Origin: UMGS1649 sp045611765
Lineage (GTDB): Bacteria > Bacillota > Clostridia > TANB77 > CAG-465
Reading direction: 5' to 3'
Assembly: GCA_045611765.1 (NCBI GenBank)
Contig: JAZKXT010000003.1
Location: 23,054-87,053 of the forward strand
DNA length: 64,000 nucleotides
The notes beneath the pieces were generated by a model, which worked only from the letters and a program-made list of their open reading frames with translations, did not search any database and was not told the DNA's origin. Made by a program: the position numbers and the translations under genes. The stretch's first letter is position 1; each line of letters opens with the position of its first letter. Shown here piece by piece: positions 15,784 through 23,853 of this stretch.

Positions 15784-15869
15784 ATAAAGGGTTAAAAACA
15801 GATTTCTTTTTACATTTTGTAAGTGGAAATGATAAAATTTTAAATAAAATAGAGGTAATTCCGGCTTAA
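15726..15869 (+). pseudogene. Orphan C-terminal coding fragment
   Basis: An open frame without a credible start encodes GDTDLWKHFLRMLINKGLKT, continues through a DFFLHFVSGNDK stretch and ends at TAA 15867-15869. Its meaningful part starts exactly at the end of the left direct repeat. It therefore looks like the truncated 3' end of a gene carried by the insert. The family is not recognised. Confidence 0.4.
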
Positions 15870-15898
15870 GGAAAACTATGATAAAAAAGAAGGAGTGA

Positions 15899-16216
15899 AT
15901 GTTAAATGATATTCCAAATGATTATATTGCAATATTTCATGGTGGTGTAGGTGAGCGAACATATGAAACTTATATATATAAAATAGATAATGGTCATGCC
16001 AATATGGGATTTAAATATATAAATGTAACAAGTACAACTGAATCTTGGGGGAGTTCTAAATGGAAACGTACAATTAATGGTAAAGGAGAATTTGATTGGA
16101 CAGATGGCGCATTTATAACTGCCAAAAAACACGGAGCATATTCATATGTTACATTACCAAACGATGGCAAAATATACACTATCGAAGAATTTCAAGGTAT
16201 ATTTATTATGAATTAA
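15899..16216 (+). CDS. Hypothetical protein in the accessory insert
   Basis: 105 aa, not recognised. Beta-rich and aromatic: IAIFHGGVGERTYETYIYKI, then WGSSKWKRTINGKGEFDWTD, ending in a short acidic and hydrophobic tail. No membrane segment or signal peptide. ATG 15899 has an AAGGAG site 4-5 bases away. It lies in a region of broken genes, so it may itself be the remains of a longer protein. Homologues often sit in islands, but this cannot be judged from sequence alone. Confidence 0.45.
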   Translation: MLNDIPNDYIAIFHGGVGERTYETYIYKIDNGHANMGFKYINVTSTTESWGSSKWKRTINGKGEFDWTDGAFITAKKHGAYSYVTLPNDGKIYTIEEFQGIFIMN

Positions 16217-16235
16217 TAAAAAGGAAGTGATATAA

Positions 16236-16292
16236 ATGATTGAAGAAAAACTACCTTTAAACGCTTATAAAACAAGGATTTTAATAAAGTAA
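16236..16292 (+). CDS. 18-aa peptide or gene remnant
   Basis: ATG 16236, with an AAGGAAGTGA site, encodes MIEEKLPLNAYKTRILIK and stops. An out-of-frame peptide at 15755 (METLPANAYK) shares LPxNAYK, and the DNA is similar too. The two may be decayed copies of the same gene start. Coding function is doubtful. Confidence 0.25.
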   Translation: MIEEKLPLNAYKTRILIK

Positions 16293-16406
16293 GTTTTTAC
16301 ATATTTTATATATTTTTTTATGGAAATATTAAAATTATGTGATAATAGAAAGATATGAAAAACTTTTCTATAGTAAATTATACAATTAATAGAAATGGAG
16401 GCAACA

Positions 16407-16956
16407 ATGAAGAAATTTAGAGATGAATATACTAATAACACTTTTGAAAATATAAAGCATATCGATTAATATGGAAATGAATTTTGGTTTGCTCGTGAAT
16501 TGCAAAAAGTATTAGAATACAAAGATTGGAGAAATTTTCAAAAAGTAATGGATAAAGCAGTTTTATCAGCAAATAATAGTGTTTCAAGTAAAGAAGATTG
16601 GGTTGTTGAGGTCAACAAGCCAATTAAAACTGGTAAAGGTAAGGAAGAAATTACGTTATAGAGAAGATATTTTAGATAATATGAATGAAGATGAGTTGGT
16701 TGCTAATTTATTTAGAATAAATCAAACTAAACAAAGACTTTTAAAAGATAATGTACAAGGAGAAAAAGAAGCAAAAGATGTTCATTATGAAGTTGGTAAA
16801 AAGGTAAGAAAAGCAATTGCTGATATTGGTGGGATGATGCCAGAAGAAATGCAAACACCTAAAAAGAGCCTAAAAGAACTTGAAAGAGAAAGAAAACAAA
16901 TAGAAATGAAAGAGCAAAAGAGACTCGAGGAAATAAAAATTATTAGAAGAAGATAA
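16407..16956 (+). pseudogene. dinD: DinD-like DNA-damage-inducible gene, broken
   Basis: The conceptual product begins MKKFRDEYTNNTFENIKHID and meets a TAA stop after residue 20. It resumes in frame with YGNEFWFARELQKVLEYKDW, the characteristic Bro-N/DinD N-terminal motif. Coding switches frame near 16650, skipping most of the central domain (internal deletion), and resumes with REDILDNMNEDELVANLFRI, HYEVGKKVRKAIADIGGMMP and PTPKKSLKELER-type C-terminal sequence. Intact DinD is ~270 aa; this is at most ~180 codons with two lesions. DinD is LexA-controlled in Enterobacteria; no SOS box was found here. GGAGG precedes the ATG. Confidence 0.75.
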
Positions 16957-16978
16957 TAAAAATATTTAGGAGTAAAGT

Positions 16979-17404
16979 ATGAAGGAATTAATGAAAAGCA
17001 ATATATATGCTGTTAGTGAAACAATAATTGTTGTTGGAAGTTGTTTAAAAAATATGCAACTAGAAGGTTATGAAAAACTGCAAAAAATTTCTACAAACAT
17101 TTTTGAATTATGTTTGGAAGAAAATCATATAAATATGGCAATAACTAAAATTGGTGGAATGCTTAGAACCAATAAAATTAAAAGGATTATATTTGCTTCC
17201 GTAGATAAATCACCACATTGTATACAGCTTCATTATATACAAGATGAACTTAGAAAAATGATGAATTTATCTAATATAGAAATAGAAAATTATATTGTAG
17301 TAAACAATGAATTAATAAAAATAAGTCCAGAAGTGATTTCACTTTCAAAAAACTTAAAAGAATTAACAAATTTAAAAAACAAAGCAGGTGATAAAAATGA
17401 GTAA
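16979..17404 (+). CDS. Hypothetical protein overlapping the rbgA start
   Basis: 141 aa, intact, not recognised. It has a mixed alpha/beta pattern with an N-terminal hydrophobic strand (YAVSETIIVVGSCLKNM), a central IIFASVDKSPHCIQLHYIQD motif containing Cys and His, and a charged C-terminal helix. There is no signal peptide or membrane helix. AGGAGT precedes ATG 16979. Its last 8 bases overlap the start of rbgA, so the two are probably translationally coupled. The overlap also means this gene arrived with, or always belonged to, the right-hand rbgA copy. Confidence 0.6.
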   Translation: MKELMKSNIYAVSETIIVVGSCLKNMQLEGYEKLQKISTNIFELCLEENHINMAITKIGGMLRTNKIKRIIFASVDKSPHCIQLHYIQDELRKMMNLSNIEIENYIVVNNELIKISPEVISLSKNLKELTNLKNKAGDKNE

Positions 17405-17441
17405 AGAAGAAAAAAGTTTTTATAATTCCCATATCAATTGG
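17397..17441 (+). repeat. Direct repeat, right copy (start of intact rbgA)
   Basis: Matches 15697-15741 at 43 of 45 bases. In this copy it forms the first 15 codons of the functional rbgA gene. Confidence 0.9.
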
Positions 17442-18284
17442 TACCCAGGACACATGGCGAAAACATTAAGAGAAATAAAAGCGGATATGAAGTTAATAGA
17501 TATAGTTCTTGTAATATTAGATGCGAGAATACCGTTTTCTTCTTTAAATAAAGATGTGTATGAAATAATAAAATCCAAAACCGTAATAATGGTATTTAAT
17601 AAAGCAGACCTTGCGAACATTACAGCATTAAACAATGCAGAAGCAAAATATAAAAAAGCGGGTTGTTATACGGTAAGAACTAATGGTATAACTGGCGAGG
17701 GTATAGACAAACTTATCGCGCTTGTTCGTGAACTAGGTAAAAAGATTAAATATGAAAACAAAACAAGTAAATCCTATGATGTATTAAAACCAGTATATAG
17801 GGCGTTAGTTGTTGGTGTACCTAATGTTGGTAAATCTAGTATTATTAATAAAATGACTGGGAAGAAAAGTGCGGAGGTTGGCAATAAACCGGGTATAACC
17901 AAAAAGAAACAATGGCTAAAGGTAGGGCAAGATATAGAAATAATGGACACGCCAGGACTTTTAAGTAAAAAATTAAAAGAGGATGGCAGTGGTGAAAAGC
18001 TTGCTATAGCAGCTACTATAAAAGAAGAAATATTAGACCAGGAAACGTTGGCGTATATATTAATAAACATATTACTTTCAAACGACTGGTATGCGTCAAT
18101 GTTCAAACAAAGGTATGGATTAGGTTCGGATATTGATTCTATGGTGGAATTTGAAATACTAATTCAAGTTGGCAGAAAAAGAGGGGCGCTTTTGAAAGGA
18201 AACATAGTAGACACAACTAAAGCAGCAAAAATCCTTTTAGAAGATTATAGAAATGGTAAAATTGGAAAAATAAGTTTAGAATAG
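17397..18284 (+). CDS. rbgA: Ribosome biogenesis GTPase RbgA (YlqF)
   Basis: Circularly permuted GTPase needed for late 50S subunit assembly. G4 NKAD (~68-71) precedes G1 GVPNVGKSS (~138-146), the G2-region threonine in NKPGITKKKQW, and G3 DTPG (~186-189): the permuted order that defines the YlqF/YawG family. The N-terminal INWYPGHMAKT is the family signature, and a C-terminal helical domain follows. Length 295 aa. ATG 17397 has AGGTGA 5 bases upstream. A second, truncated copy of its start lies at 15697. addA follows after 8 bases. Confidence 0.95.
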   Translation: MSKEEKSFYNSHINWYPGHMAKTLREIKADMKLIDIVLVILDARIPFSSLNKDVYEIIKSKTVIMVFNKADLANITALNNAEAKYKKAGCYTVRTNGITGEGIDKLIALVRELGKKIKYENKTSKSYDVLKPVYRALVVGVPNVGKSSIINKMTGKKSAEVGNKPGITKKKQWLKVGQDIEIMDTPGLLSKKLKEDGSGEKLAIAATIKEEILDQETLAYILINILLSNDWYASMFKQRYGLGSDIDSMVEFEILIQVGRKRGALLKGNIVDTTKAAKILLEDYRNGKIGKISLE

Positions 18285-18292
18285 GAGTAAGA

Positions 18293-21200
18293 ATGGAACT
18301 GTCTTATGCACAACAACAAGTTATAAATACTAAAAATAAAAGTCTACTAGTTTCAGCTTCGGCTGGAAGTGGTAAAACTTTTGTTGTCATACAAAGGATA
18401 ATAGAAAGTATAAAAGCAGGAGCAGATGTATCTAGACTTTTAGTTTTGACCTTTACAAACGCTGCAGCATCGGAACTTAAAGAAAGATTGGTTACAAGTT
18501 TATATTCTCTAAAAGAGGAGTTAATCCAAAAGGGGGAAAAAGATGAGGTGGCAAGAATAACAAAACAAATAGCCAGAGTGCCTATGTCAGATATATCTAC
18601 CATACACTCATTTTGTTTAAACATAATACGCAATAATTTTTATAGTCTAGGAATTGATCCGAATGTGACAACGCTTGATGCTACAAAAGCTACCATAATG
18701 TTAAACGAAGTGGTAATGGAAGTTATAGAAAATGAGTATGAAAAACAAACTAAAGCGTTTTTAGACGTACTAGATATTTTGGGTTCAGAAGACAATTTAA
18801 TTAATACTATATACATGCTATATACATCATATAGAAATGTGATCGATGGAGATGCTTGGCTAGAAAACGCGTTACAAACATATAGTACAAGGCCTGAAAC
18901 AGATTTAAGTAAAACTCAGTTTGGATGCGCTGTGATTACGAGTATAAAAAGCAAACTAAAAATACTAAAGTTGGAACTAGAGCACATGGTAGACACTCTT
19001 GATGGGGTTGGGGATTTTCTAACCAGAAGAGATATGCTAAAAACTATACTAGAGAATATTTTGTTTGCGCTAAGTACTACCACATATGATGAGCTTTTTA
19101 ATACTCTACCAAAGCTTCTAGATATGCCTAGTTTGCCATCTACCAAGGTTGTAGATATAGAGCTGAGAGAAGAGGTAAAGGCGTTAAAAAATAAAGTCAG
19201 TGGCGAGTTAAAAGATATAGCAAAAATTATGTATAAGGACTCAAAAGGCATAATTTGTGAGTTGAATGACACTTTAAAATATGTTGAATGGTACAAACAG
19301 ATTATACAAGAAGTAGATGAAAAATACACTTTTGCTAAAAAAGAAAAATGTGCAATAGATTTCGCAGATTACGAACATTTAGCACTAAAGGCGTTACAAG
19401 ACGAAAATGTTAGACGTAAATATGTAGAAAAATATGAAACTATATATATAGATGAATATCAAGATACATCAAATACGCAAGAAGCAATAATACAAAAAAT
19501 TGCAAAAGATAATAATGTAATAATGGTTGGAGATGTTAAGCAAAGTATATATGCATTTAGGAATGCCAAACCAGACCTATTTACTAATAAATATGATAAG
19601 CTAAAAGAGGTAGATGGAGCAAGTGATTTAAAAGAAGCAAAAATAATCCTTGCACAAAATTTTAGAAGTAGAAAAGAAGTGCTAGATAGTACAAACGATA
19701 TTTTTAGGACGCTTATGACAAAAGATTTTGGCGGCGCGAGATATGAAGCCAAAGAATCTTTAGTTTATGGTGATGGTTATGACTATACACTAGAACAAGA
19801 TTACAAGACTGAAATAAATATTATACAAAAAGGAAATGAATTAGGCGAGGAAGTTATACCAGGTCAAATTGATGTGAATGAACAAAATGATGTGCTAGAA
19901 AATATTGCGGATATTGAGCTTGAGGCAAATGTAGTGGCAGAAAGAATAAGAAAACTTGTAGACAACAAATTTCAAATTTATGATCTGAAGAAAAAAGAAT
20001 ATAGGGACTGTACATATAAAGACATAGTAATACTTTTAAGAACAGTTGAGGGAAAAGCAAATGTGGTAAGTGAAGTGTTATCAAGATACGGAGTGCCTTG
20101 CTTTGCAGATAGCAAATCTGGCTTCTATAAGTCCGAAGAAATTACTCTCATGACATCCTTTTTAAAAGTACTAGACAACCCATATGATGACATTGCGCTT
20201 GTAAGTGTAATGTATAGTATAATAGGAAAGTTTACATTAGATGAGCTAGCTCTATTACGTCACAAAACTTCAGCACAACCTGTTATTGAGGTTTTAAAGG
20301 AACGCAAAGAAAAATTGGACGATGGTGAATTGAAAGACAAAATACAATCATTTTTAAAGCTTTTAGAAAGATATAAAGCATATCTAAAAACGTACAATAT
20401 ATCTCAAGTGTTGCTAAAGCTATATAATGAAACGGGAATATATGAGGCTTTGAGATTTGAAAGACTAGGCGAGATTAAATGTGCTAATTTAGACAATTTT
20501 GTGCAAATAATATCAGATTTTGAAAAAAGTGAAACTACAACATCGCTATATACCTTAATCAAATACTTAAATATTTTAAAATCCAAAGAGTCCGCTGGGG
20601 ATAGCCCAAAACTACTTGGTGAGAATGAAGATGTGGTTAGAATAATGACAGTACATAAAAGTAAAGGCTTGGAATTCCCTATAGTTATTATGATGAATAC
20701 AGCAGCAAAATATAACGAGCAAGATACAAAGGACAAGTTGCAATTTGATGATGAATTAGGAATGGGTTTAGACATATATAACGAGGAGATGGGCATAACA
20801 TATCCTTCGGTAATAAAGCAGGCTATTAAAGCAAAAACAAAGAGAAGCTTACGTTCAGAAGCATTAAGACTACTTTATGTTGCCATGACACGTGCAAAAG
20901 AAAAATTAATAATTTATGGAACAGTGTCTACATTAGATAAGTACGTATCTAAAATCATGGATATAAAAAACAAAGAAACGTCAGAAATCATTGCCGCAGA
21001 ACACAATTCGCATTTGAAATGTATATTACAAGTAGCAATAAATAAACAGGATAATTTTAAACTCTTGTTACATAACGCACAAGATATAAGTATCAGTGGT
21101 AAAGACATACAGGCGTTAGATAGGAACCAAGTAACGTTTGCTAAGTTACAAGACAAGATAAATAAAATGAGAATAAAGCAAGACGAGAAAAAAGTTGATG

Positions 21201-21826
21201 AACTCAAAGCTCAATTTGCGACTCATCAAAGTGAACAAGACATAAATAAAAAATATACTGTAACAGAGCTAAAAAAATCAGAAACTCTATTAGAGGACTT
21301 AAAGCCAGAAGTGTTGTCTATTAAAATGTCGGGAACAAGTTACGGTACATTTATACATTCTGTAATTGAGCATCTAGACTATACTGATATAACGGAGCAA
21401 AGCATAAAGAATGTCATACATAGTCAGGCAAATGCTATGGTAATGCATGATAAAATAAATGAAAGGTATGTATTAAAGGACATATTAGATATGTTAAATA
21501 GCTTGAAGAGTTATTTAGAAAAAGCCAAGAGTATTAAAAGCGAACTGGAATTTGTAATGCAAGATAATCTTGATGATGTAGAAAATGTGGACTTTAAACA
21601 GGCAACATTAATTCAAGGTGTAGTAGATATGTATGTTGTAACAGAGGATAACAGACACATAATAATAGATTTCAAGACAGATAGAGTTGAAACCTGTAAA
21701 GAATTATTAGATAGATACTCAATGCAACTTAAAGTATATAAAAAAGCTATACAAAAAGCATACAATGTAAGTGTAGAGAAAGCATATATCTATTCGTTTG
21801 CATTAAAAGATTTAATAGAGGTATAG
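18293..21826 (+). CDS. addA: ATP-dependent helicase/nuclease subunit A
   Basis: Helicase-nuclease subunit of the AddAB complex, which resects double-strand breaks to Chi-like sites for RecA loading. The UvrD-type Walker A SASAGSGKT is at ~21-29, the helicase motif IYIDEYQDTSNTQE at ~385-398, and LRLLYVAMTRAKEKL is motif VI. The C-terminal RecB-family nuclease domain shows GVVDMYV and IIDFKTDR with the metal-binding Asp and catalytic Lys. 1177 aa is typical. The partner addB, normally directly upstream, is not in this window; rbgA occupies that place. Confidence 0.95.
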   Translation: MELSYAQQQVINTKNKSLLVSASAGSGKTFVVIQRIIESIKAGADVSRLLVLTFTNAAASELKERLVTSLYSLKEELIQKGEKDEVARITKQIARVPMSDISTIHSFCLNIIRNNFYSLGIDPNVTTLDATKATIMLNEVVMEVIENEYEKQTKAFLDVLDILGSEDNLINTIYMLYTSYRNVIDGDAWLENALQTYSTRPETDLSKTQFGCAVITSIKSKLKILKLELEHMVDTLDGVGDFLTRRDMLKTILENILFALSTTTYDELFNTLPKLLDMPSLPSTKVVDIELREEVKALKNKVSGELKDIAKIMYKDSKGIICELNDTLKYVEWYKQIIQEVDEKYTFAKKEKCAIDFADYEHLALKALQDENVRRKYVEKYETIYIDEYQDTSNTQEAIIQKIAKDNNVIMVGDVKQSIYAFRNAKPDLFTNKYDKLKEVDGASDLKEAKIILAQNFRSRKEVLDSTNDIFRTLMTKDFGGARYEAKESLVYGDGYDYTLEQDYKTEINIIQKGNELGEEVIPGQIDVNEQNDVLENIADIELEANVVAERIRKLVDNKFQIYDLKKKEYRDCTYKDIVILLRTVEGKANVVSEVLSRYGVPCFADSKSGFYKSEEITLMTSFLKVLDNPYDDIALVSVMYSIIGKFTLDELALLRHKTSAQPVIEVLKERKEKLDDGELKDKIQSFLKLLERYKAYLKTYNISQVLLKLYNETGIYEALRFERLGEIKCANLDNFVQIISDFEKSETTTSLYTLIKYLNILKSKESAGDSPKLLGENEDVVRIMTVHKSKGLEFPIVIMMNTAAKYNEQDTKDKLQFDDELGMGLDIYNEEMGITYPSVIKQAIKAKTKRSLRSEALRLLYVAMTRAKEKLIIYGTVSTLDKYVSKIMDIKNKETSEIIAAEHNSHLKCILQVAINKQDNFKLLLHNAQDISISGKDIQALDRNQVTFAKLQDKINKMRIKQDEKKVDELKAQFATHQSEQDINKKYTVTELKKSETLLEDLKPEVLSIKMSGTSYGTFIHSVIEHLDYTDITEQSIKNVIHSQANAMVMHDKINERYVLKDILDMLNSLKSYLEKAKSIKSELEFVMQDNLDDVENVDFKQATLIQGVVDMYVVTEDNRHIIIDFKTDRVETCKELLDRYSMQLKVYKKAIQKAYNVSVEKAYIYSFALKDLIEV

Positions 21827-21830
21827 ACAA

Positions 21831-22724
21831 ATGGAAGAAATGCTAAAAAAATGCATAATGTGTCCGCACGAATGCAAAGTAAACAGGTTTGAAAAAGTTG
21901 GAAGATGTAAGGCTGGTGCAAATGTCAAAGTAGCACTTGTAAGTACACACGACTTTGAAGAGCCGCCAATAAGTGGAGAAAATGGTTCTGGGACCATTTT
22001 CTTTACTGGTTGCAACTTAGGATGTGTGTATTGCCAGAACCATGAAATAAGTCAGGGGATGTATGGTAAAGAAATAACGGTAAATAGACTTGCAGACATT
22101 ATGCTTGAACAACAAAAAAAGGGAGTACATAATATAAATTTAGTTACTCCTACAATATATGCTTATCAAATTAAAGAGGCTATAAAGCTAGCAAAAACTC
22201 GAGGGTTAATGATACCTATTGTGTACAATACAAGTGGATATGAAAGCATTAACACGTTAAGAGAATTAGAAGGGTATATAGACATATATTTGCCAGATTT
22301 CAAATATTTTGATGATGCGACAGCAAAAAAATATTCCAATATAAAAGACTATTCAAAGCATGTAAGACAAGCTCTTATGGAAATGCGAAGACAAACTAAA
22401 GACATATTTGATAAAGATGGTGTAATGCAAACTGGCCTAATAATTAGGCACATGATACTTCCAAGTCATATAGACAATACCAAAAGTGTTATTAAATGGA
22501 TAAAAGAAAATTTGGGAGAGAATACAATAATAAGTATAATGGCTCAATATTTTCCAACACACAAATCGAGTGAATACGTCGAAATTAATAGAAAGATAAA
22601 TAAAGAGGAATTAGAAGAGGTAGAAAACTATCTGTTTGAACTAAATATGACAAATGGCTATATACAAGAATTAGGCGAACACGAAGAAGAATATGTTCCG
22701 GATTTTAATTTGGATAATGTTTAA
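21831..22724 (+). CDS. PflA-like radical SAM protein
   Basis: Radical SAM enzyme of the pyruvate-formate-lyase-activase-like family. An N-terminal Cys cluster (CIMCPHECKVNR, then GRCKAG) precedes the SAM cluster motif CNLGCVYC (CxxxCxxC). TPTIYAYQIKEAI and YNTSGYESINTLREL follow in the TIM-barrel core. 297 aa. This subgroup is widespread in anaerobes as a stand-alone gene and its substrate is unknown; no glycyl-radical enzyme is adjacent. It begins 4 bases after addA. GAGG lies ~10 bases before the ATG. Confidence 0.8.
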   Translation: MEEMLKKCIMCPHECKVNRFEKVGRCKAGANVKVALVSTHDFEEPPISGENGSGTIFFTGCNLGCVYCQNHEISQGMYGKEITVNRLADIMLEQQKKGVHNINLVTPTIYAYQIKEAIKLAKTRGLMIPIVYNTSGYESINTLRELEGYIDIYLPDFKYFDDATAKKYSNIKDYSKHVRQALMEMRRQTKDIFDKDGVMQTGLIIRHMILPSHIDNTKSVIKWIKENLGENTIISIMAQYFPTHKSSEYVEINRKINKEELEEVENYLFELNMTNGYIQELGEHEEEYVPDFNLDNV

Positions 22725-22725
22725 T

Positions 22726-22764
22726 TATAAAAGTACAGTTTGATTGATGAACTGTACTTTTATA
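22726..22764. terminator. Bidirectional terminator between convergent genes
   Basis: A perfect 15-bp stem (22726-22740 with 22750-22764) around a 9-nt loop, with T-rich sequence on the + side and A-rich on the other. It serves the radical SAM gene (+) and nth (-). Confidence 0.85.
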
Positions 22765-22766
22765 AA

Positions 22767-23441
22767 TTATTTTTGTGTATTTCTATTTTCTCTACAATAA
22801 TCTTTTATGCAACATTCTTTGCAATTAGGACGTCTGGCAAAGCATATAGTTTTACCATGTTCAACTAGCGTATGATTAATTATGCCCCAAAGCTCTTTAG
22901 GAATTTTTTTCATTAAATCTTTTTCTATAACCAATACATCGTCGCTATTAGTAAATCCAATTTTTTTAGATAGCCTTGTGACGTGGGTATCTACCGCTAT
23001 TCCTTCTACAATTCCGAATGCTTCAGCAAGGATAATGTTTGCACTTTTTCTACCTATTCCCGGAATGGAAGTAAGTTCGTGCATACTACTTGGCACTTGA
23101 CCGTGGAATTCATTTACTATTTTTTTAGCCGCTTCTACAATATGTTTTGCTTTGTTGTTTGGAAAACTGCAAGACTTAATAATCTCGTATACGTCAGCAT
23201 AGGAAAGAGTAGCAATATCCTTAGGAGTTGGGTATTTGTTTGTTAACTTTGGTCTAATCATATTAACTCTAATATCTGTACATTGTGCAGCAAGGATTAA
23301 AGATAGTAAAAGCTCAAAAGCGTTTGTATAATCTAAACCGCATTTGGGGGCTATATATGTAGCTTGCAGGGTATTAAGTACTATAGGTATTTCTTCTTTA
23401 TTTAATAATCTATATTTCAATTTTGTCACGTCCTTTTTCAC
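22767..23441 (-). CDS. nth: Endonuclease III
   Basis: DNA glycosylase/AP lyase of base excision repair for oxidised pyrimidines. The helix-hairpin-helix ELTSIPGIGRKSANIIL carries the catalytic Lys. GIAVDTHVTRLSKKIGF has the catalytic Asp. The C-terminal CxxxxxxCxxCxxxxxC cluster (CFARRPNCKECCIKDYC) binds 4Fe-4S. The start is uncertain: GTG 23441 has no ribosome site, whereas GTG 23429 and TTG 23420 lie just after AAAGGA. Convergent with the radical SAM gene. Confidence 0.92.
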   Translation of the reverse strand: MKKDVTKLKYRLLNKEEIPIVLNTLQATYIAPKCGLDYTNAFELLLSLILAAQCTDIRVNMIRPKLTNKYPTPKDIATLSYADVYEIIKSCSFPNNKAKHIVEAAKKIVNEFHGQVPSSMHELTSIPGIGRKSANIILAEAFGIVEGIAVDTHVTRLSKKIGFTNSDDVLVIEKDLMKKIPKELWGIINHTLVEHGKTICFARRPNCKECCIKDYCRENRNTQK

Positions 23442-23530
23442 AAAACAATAAAAATGTCATAATATATATTAAGTTTTTTACAATATATATTTTACATCAA
23501 ATGTTGGCTAAAGTCCATATAGGGGGAGTT

Positions 23531-23683
23531 ATGTTTATAGGAGCATTTAGAAAAACAATAGGACTATTTTTATTGGCATTTGGAGTAGGAGCAGTAATAA
23601 CACTTTTCTTACCATTATGGTTATGGGTTTTAGTTGTTGCGGCGGTACTAATGGTACTGGGATTTGTTTGGCTTATATGCTAA
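23531..23683 (+). CDS. Small two-helix membrane protein
   Basis: 50 aa: MFIGAFRKTIGLFLLAFGVG, then a second hydrophobic stretch PLWLWVLVVAAVLMVLGFVW. The two helices are joined by a short Pro turn, so it is a membrane hairpin. AGGGGGA sits 5 bases before ATG 23531. Proteins of this form are common in clostridia next to tiny spore-related peptides; function is unknown. It is followed after 13 bases by a 22-aa amphipathic peptide gene with its own strong ribosome site, suggesting a small two-gene unit. Confidence 0.6.
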   Translation: MFIGAFRKTIGLFLLAFGVGAVITLFLPLWLWVLVVAAVLMVLGFVWLIC

Positions 23684-23696
23684 AGGAGGAGTTTAA

Positions 23697-23765
23697 ATGA
23701 AAATAGTTGTATACAAACCAAAAGGATTTATGAGATTTGTGATAAAAAGCATATTTAAGATATAA
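23697..23765 (+). CDS. SpoVM-like short amphipathic peptide
   Basis: A 22-aa peptide (MKIVVYKPKGFMRFVIKSIF and two more residues) after a near-perfect AAAGGAGGAG site. It resembles SpoVM of Bacillus (26 aa): start MKxxxxKxPKF, an early proline, then an amphipathic basic helix. SpoVM marks the curved outer forespore membrane and recruits SpoIVA. Sequence identity over so short a peptide is weak evidence, so the SpoVM role is inference. Too short for routine gene callers. Confidence 0.5.
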   Translation: MKIVVYKPKGFMRFVIKSIFKI

Positions 23766-23792
23766 TAAGAATACATAAATAAGTGAATTAAC

Positions 23793-23821
23793 TTGAATGC
23801 GAGACTATAGTATGATATAAT
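23793..23821 (+). promoter_or_regulatory. Sigma-A promoter of the HAD phosphatase gene
   Basis: -35 TTGAAT (23793-23798), 17-bp spacer, -10 TATAAT (23816-23821). Confidence 0.65.
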
Positions 23822-23853
23822 AATACCACTAAATAAATTTTGGAGGGATTATA

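Larger units (their letters stand above)
15742..17396. other. Accessory insert between duplicated rbgA starts
   Basis: About 1.65 kb bounded by the 45-bp direct repeats. It contains a gene fragment, two short unknown ORFs, a dinD pseudogene with a deletion, and a 141-aa unknown protein whose stop codon lies inside the right repeat. No integrase or transposase is present. It may be the relic of an integrative element that used the rbgA start as its site, or a product of recombination with donor DNA. It is the most degraded stretch of the window. Confidence 0.6.

Noticed and set aside
15755..15787. Short peptide METLPANAYK in an alternative frame
   Set aside because: Resembles the peptide at 16236 but lacks a ribosome site and lies inside another fragment frame; noted only as possible decay.
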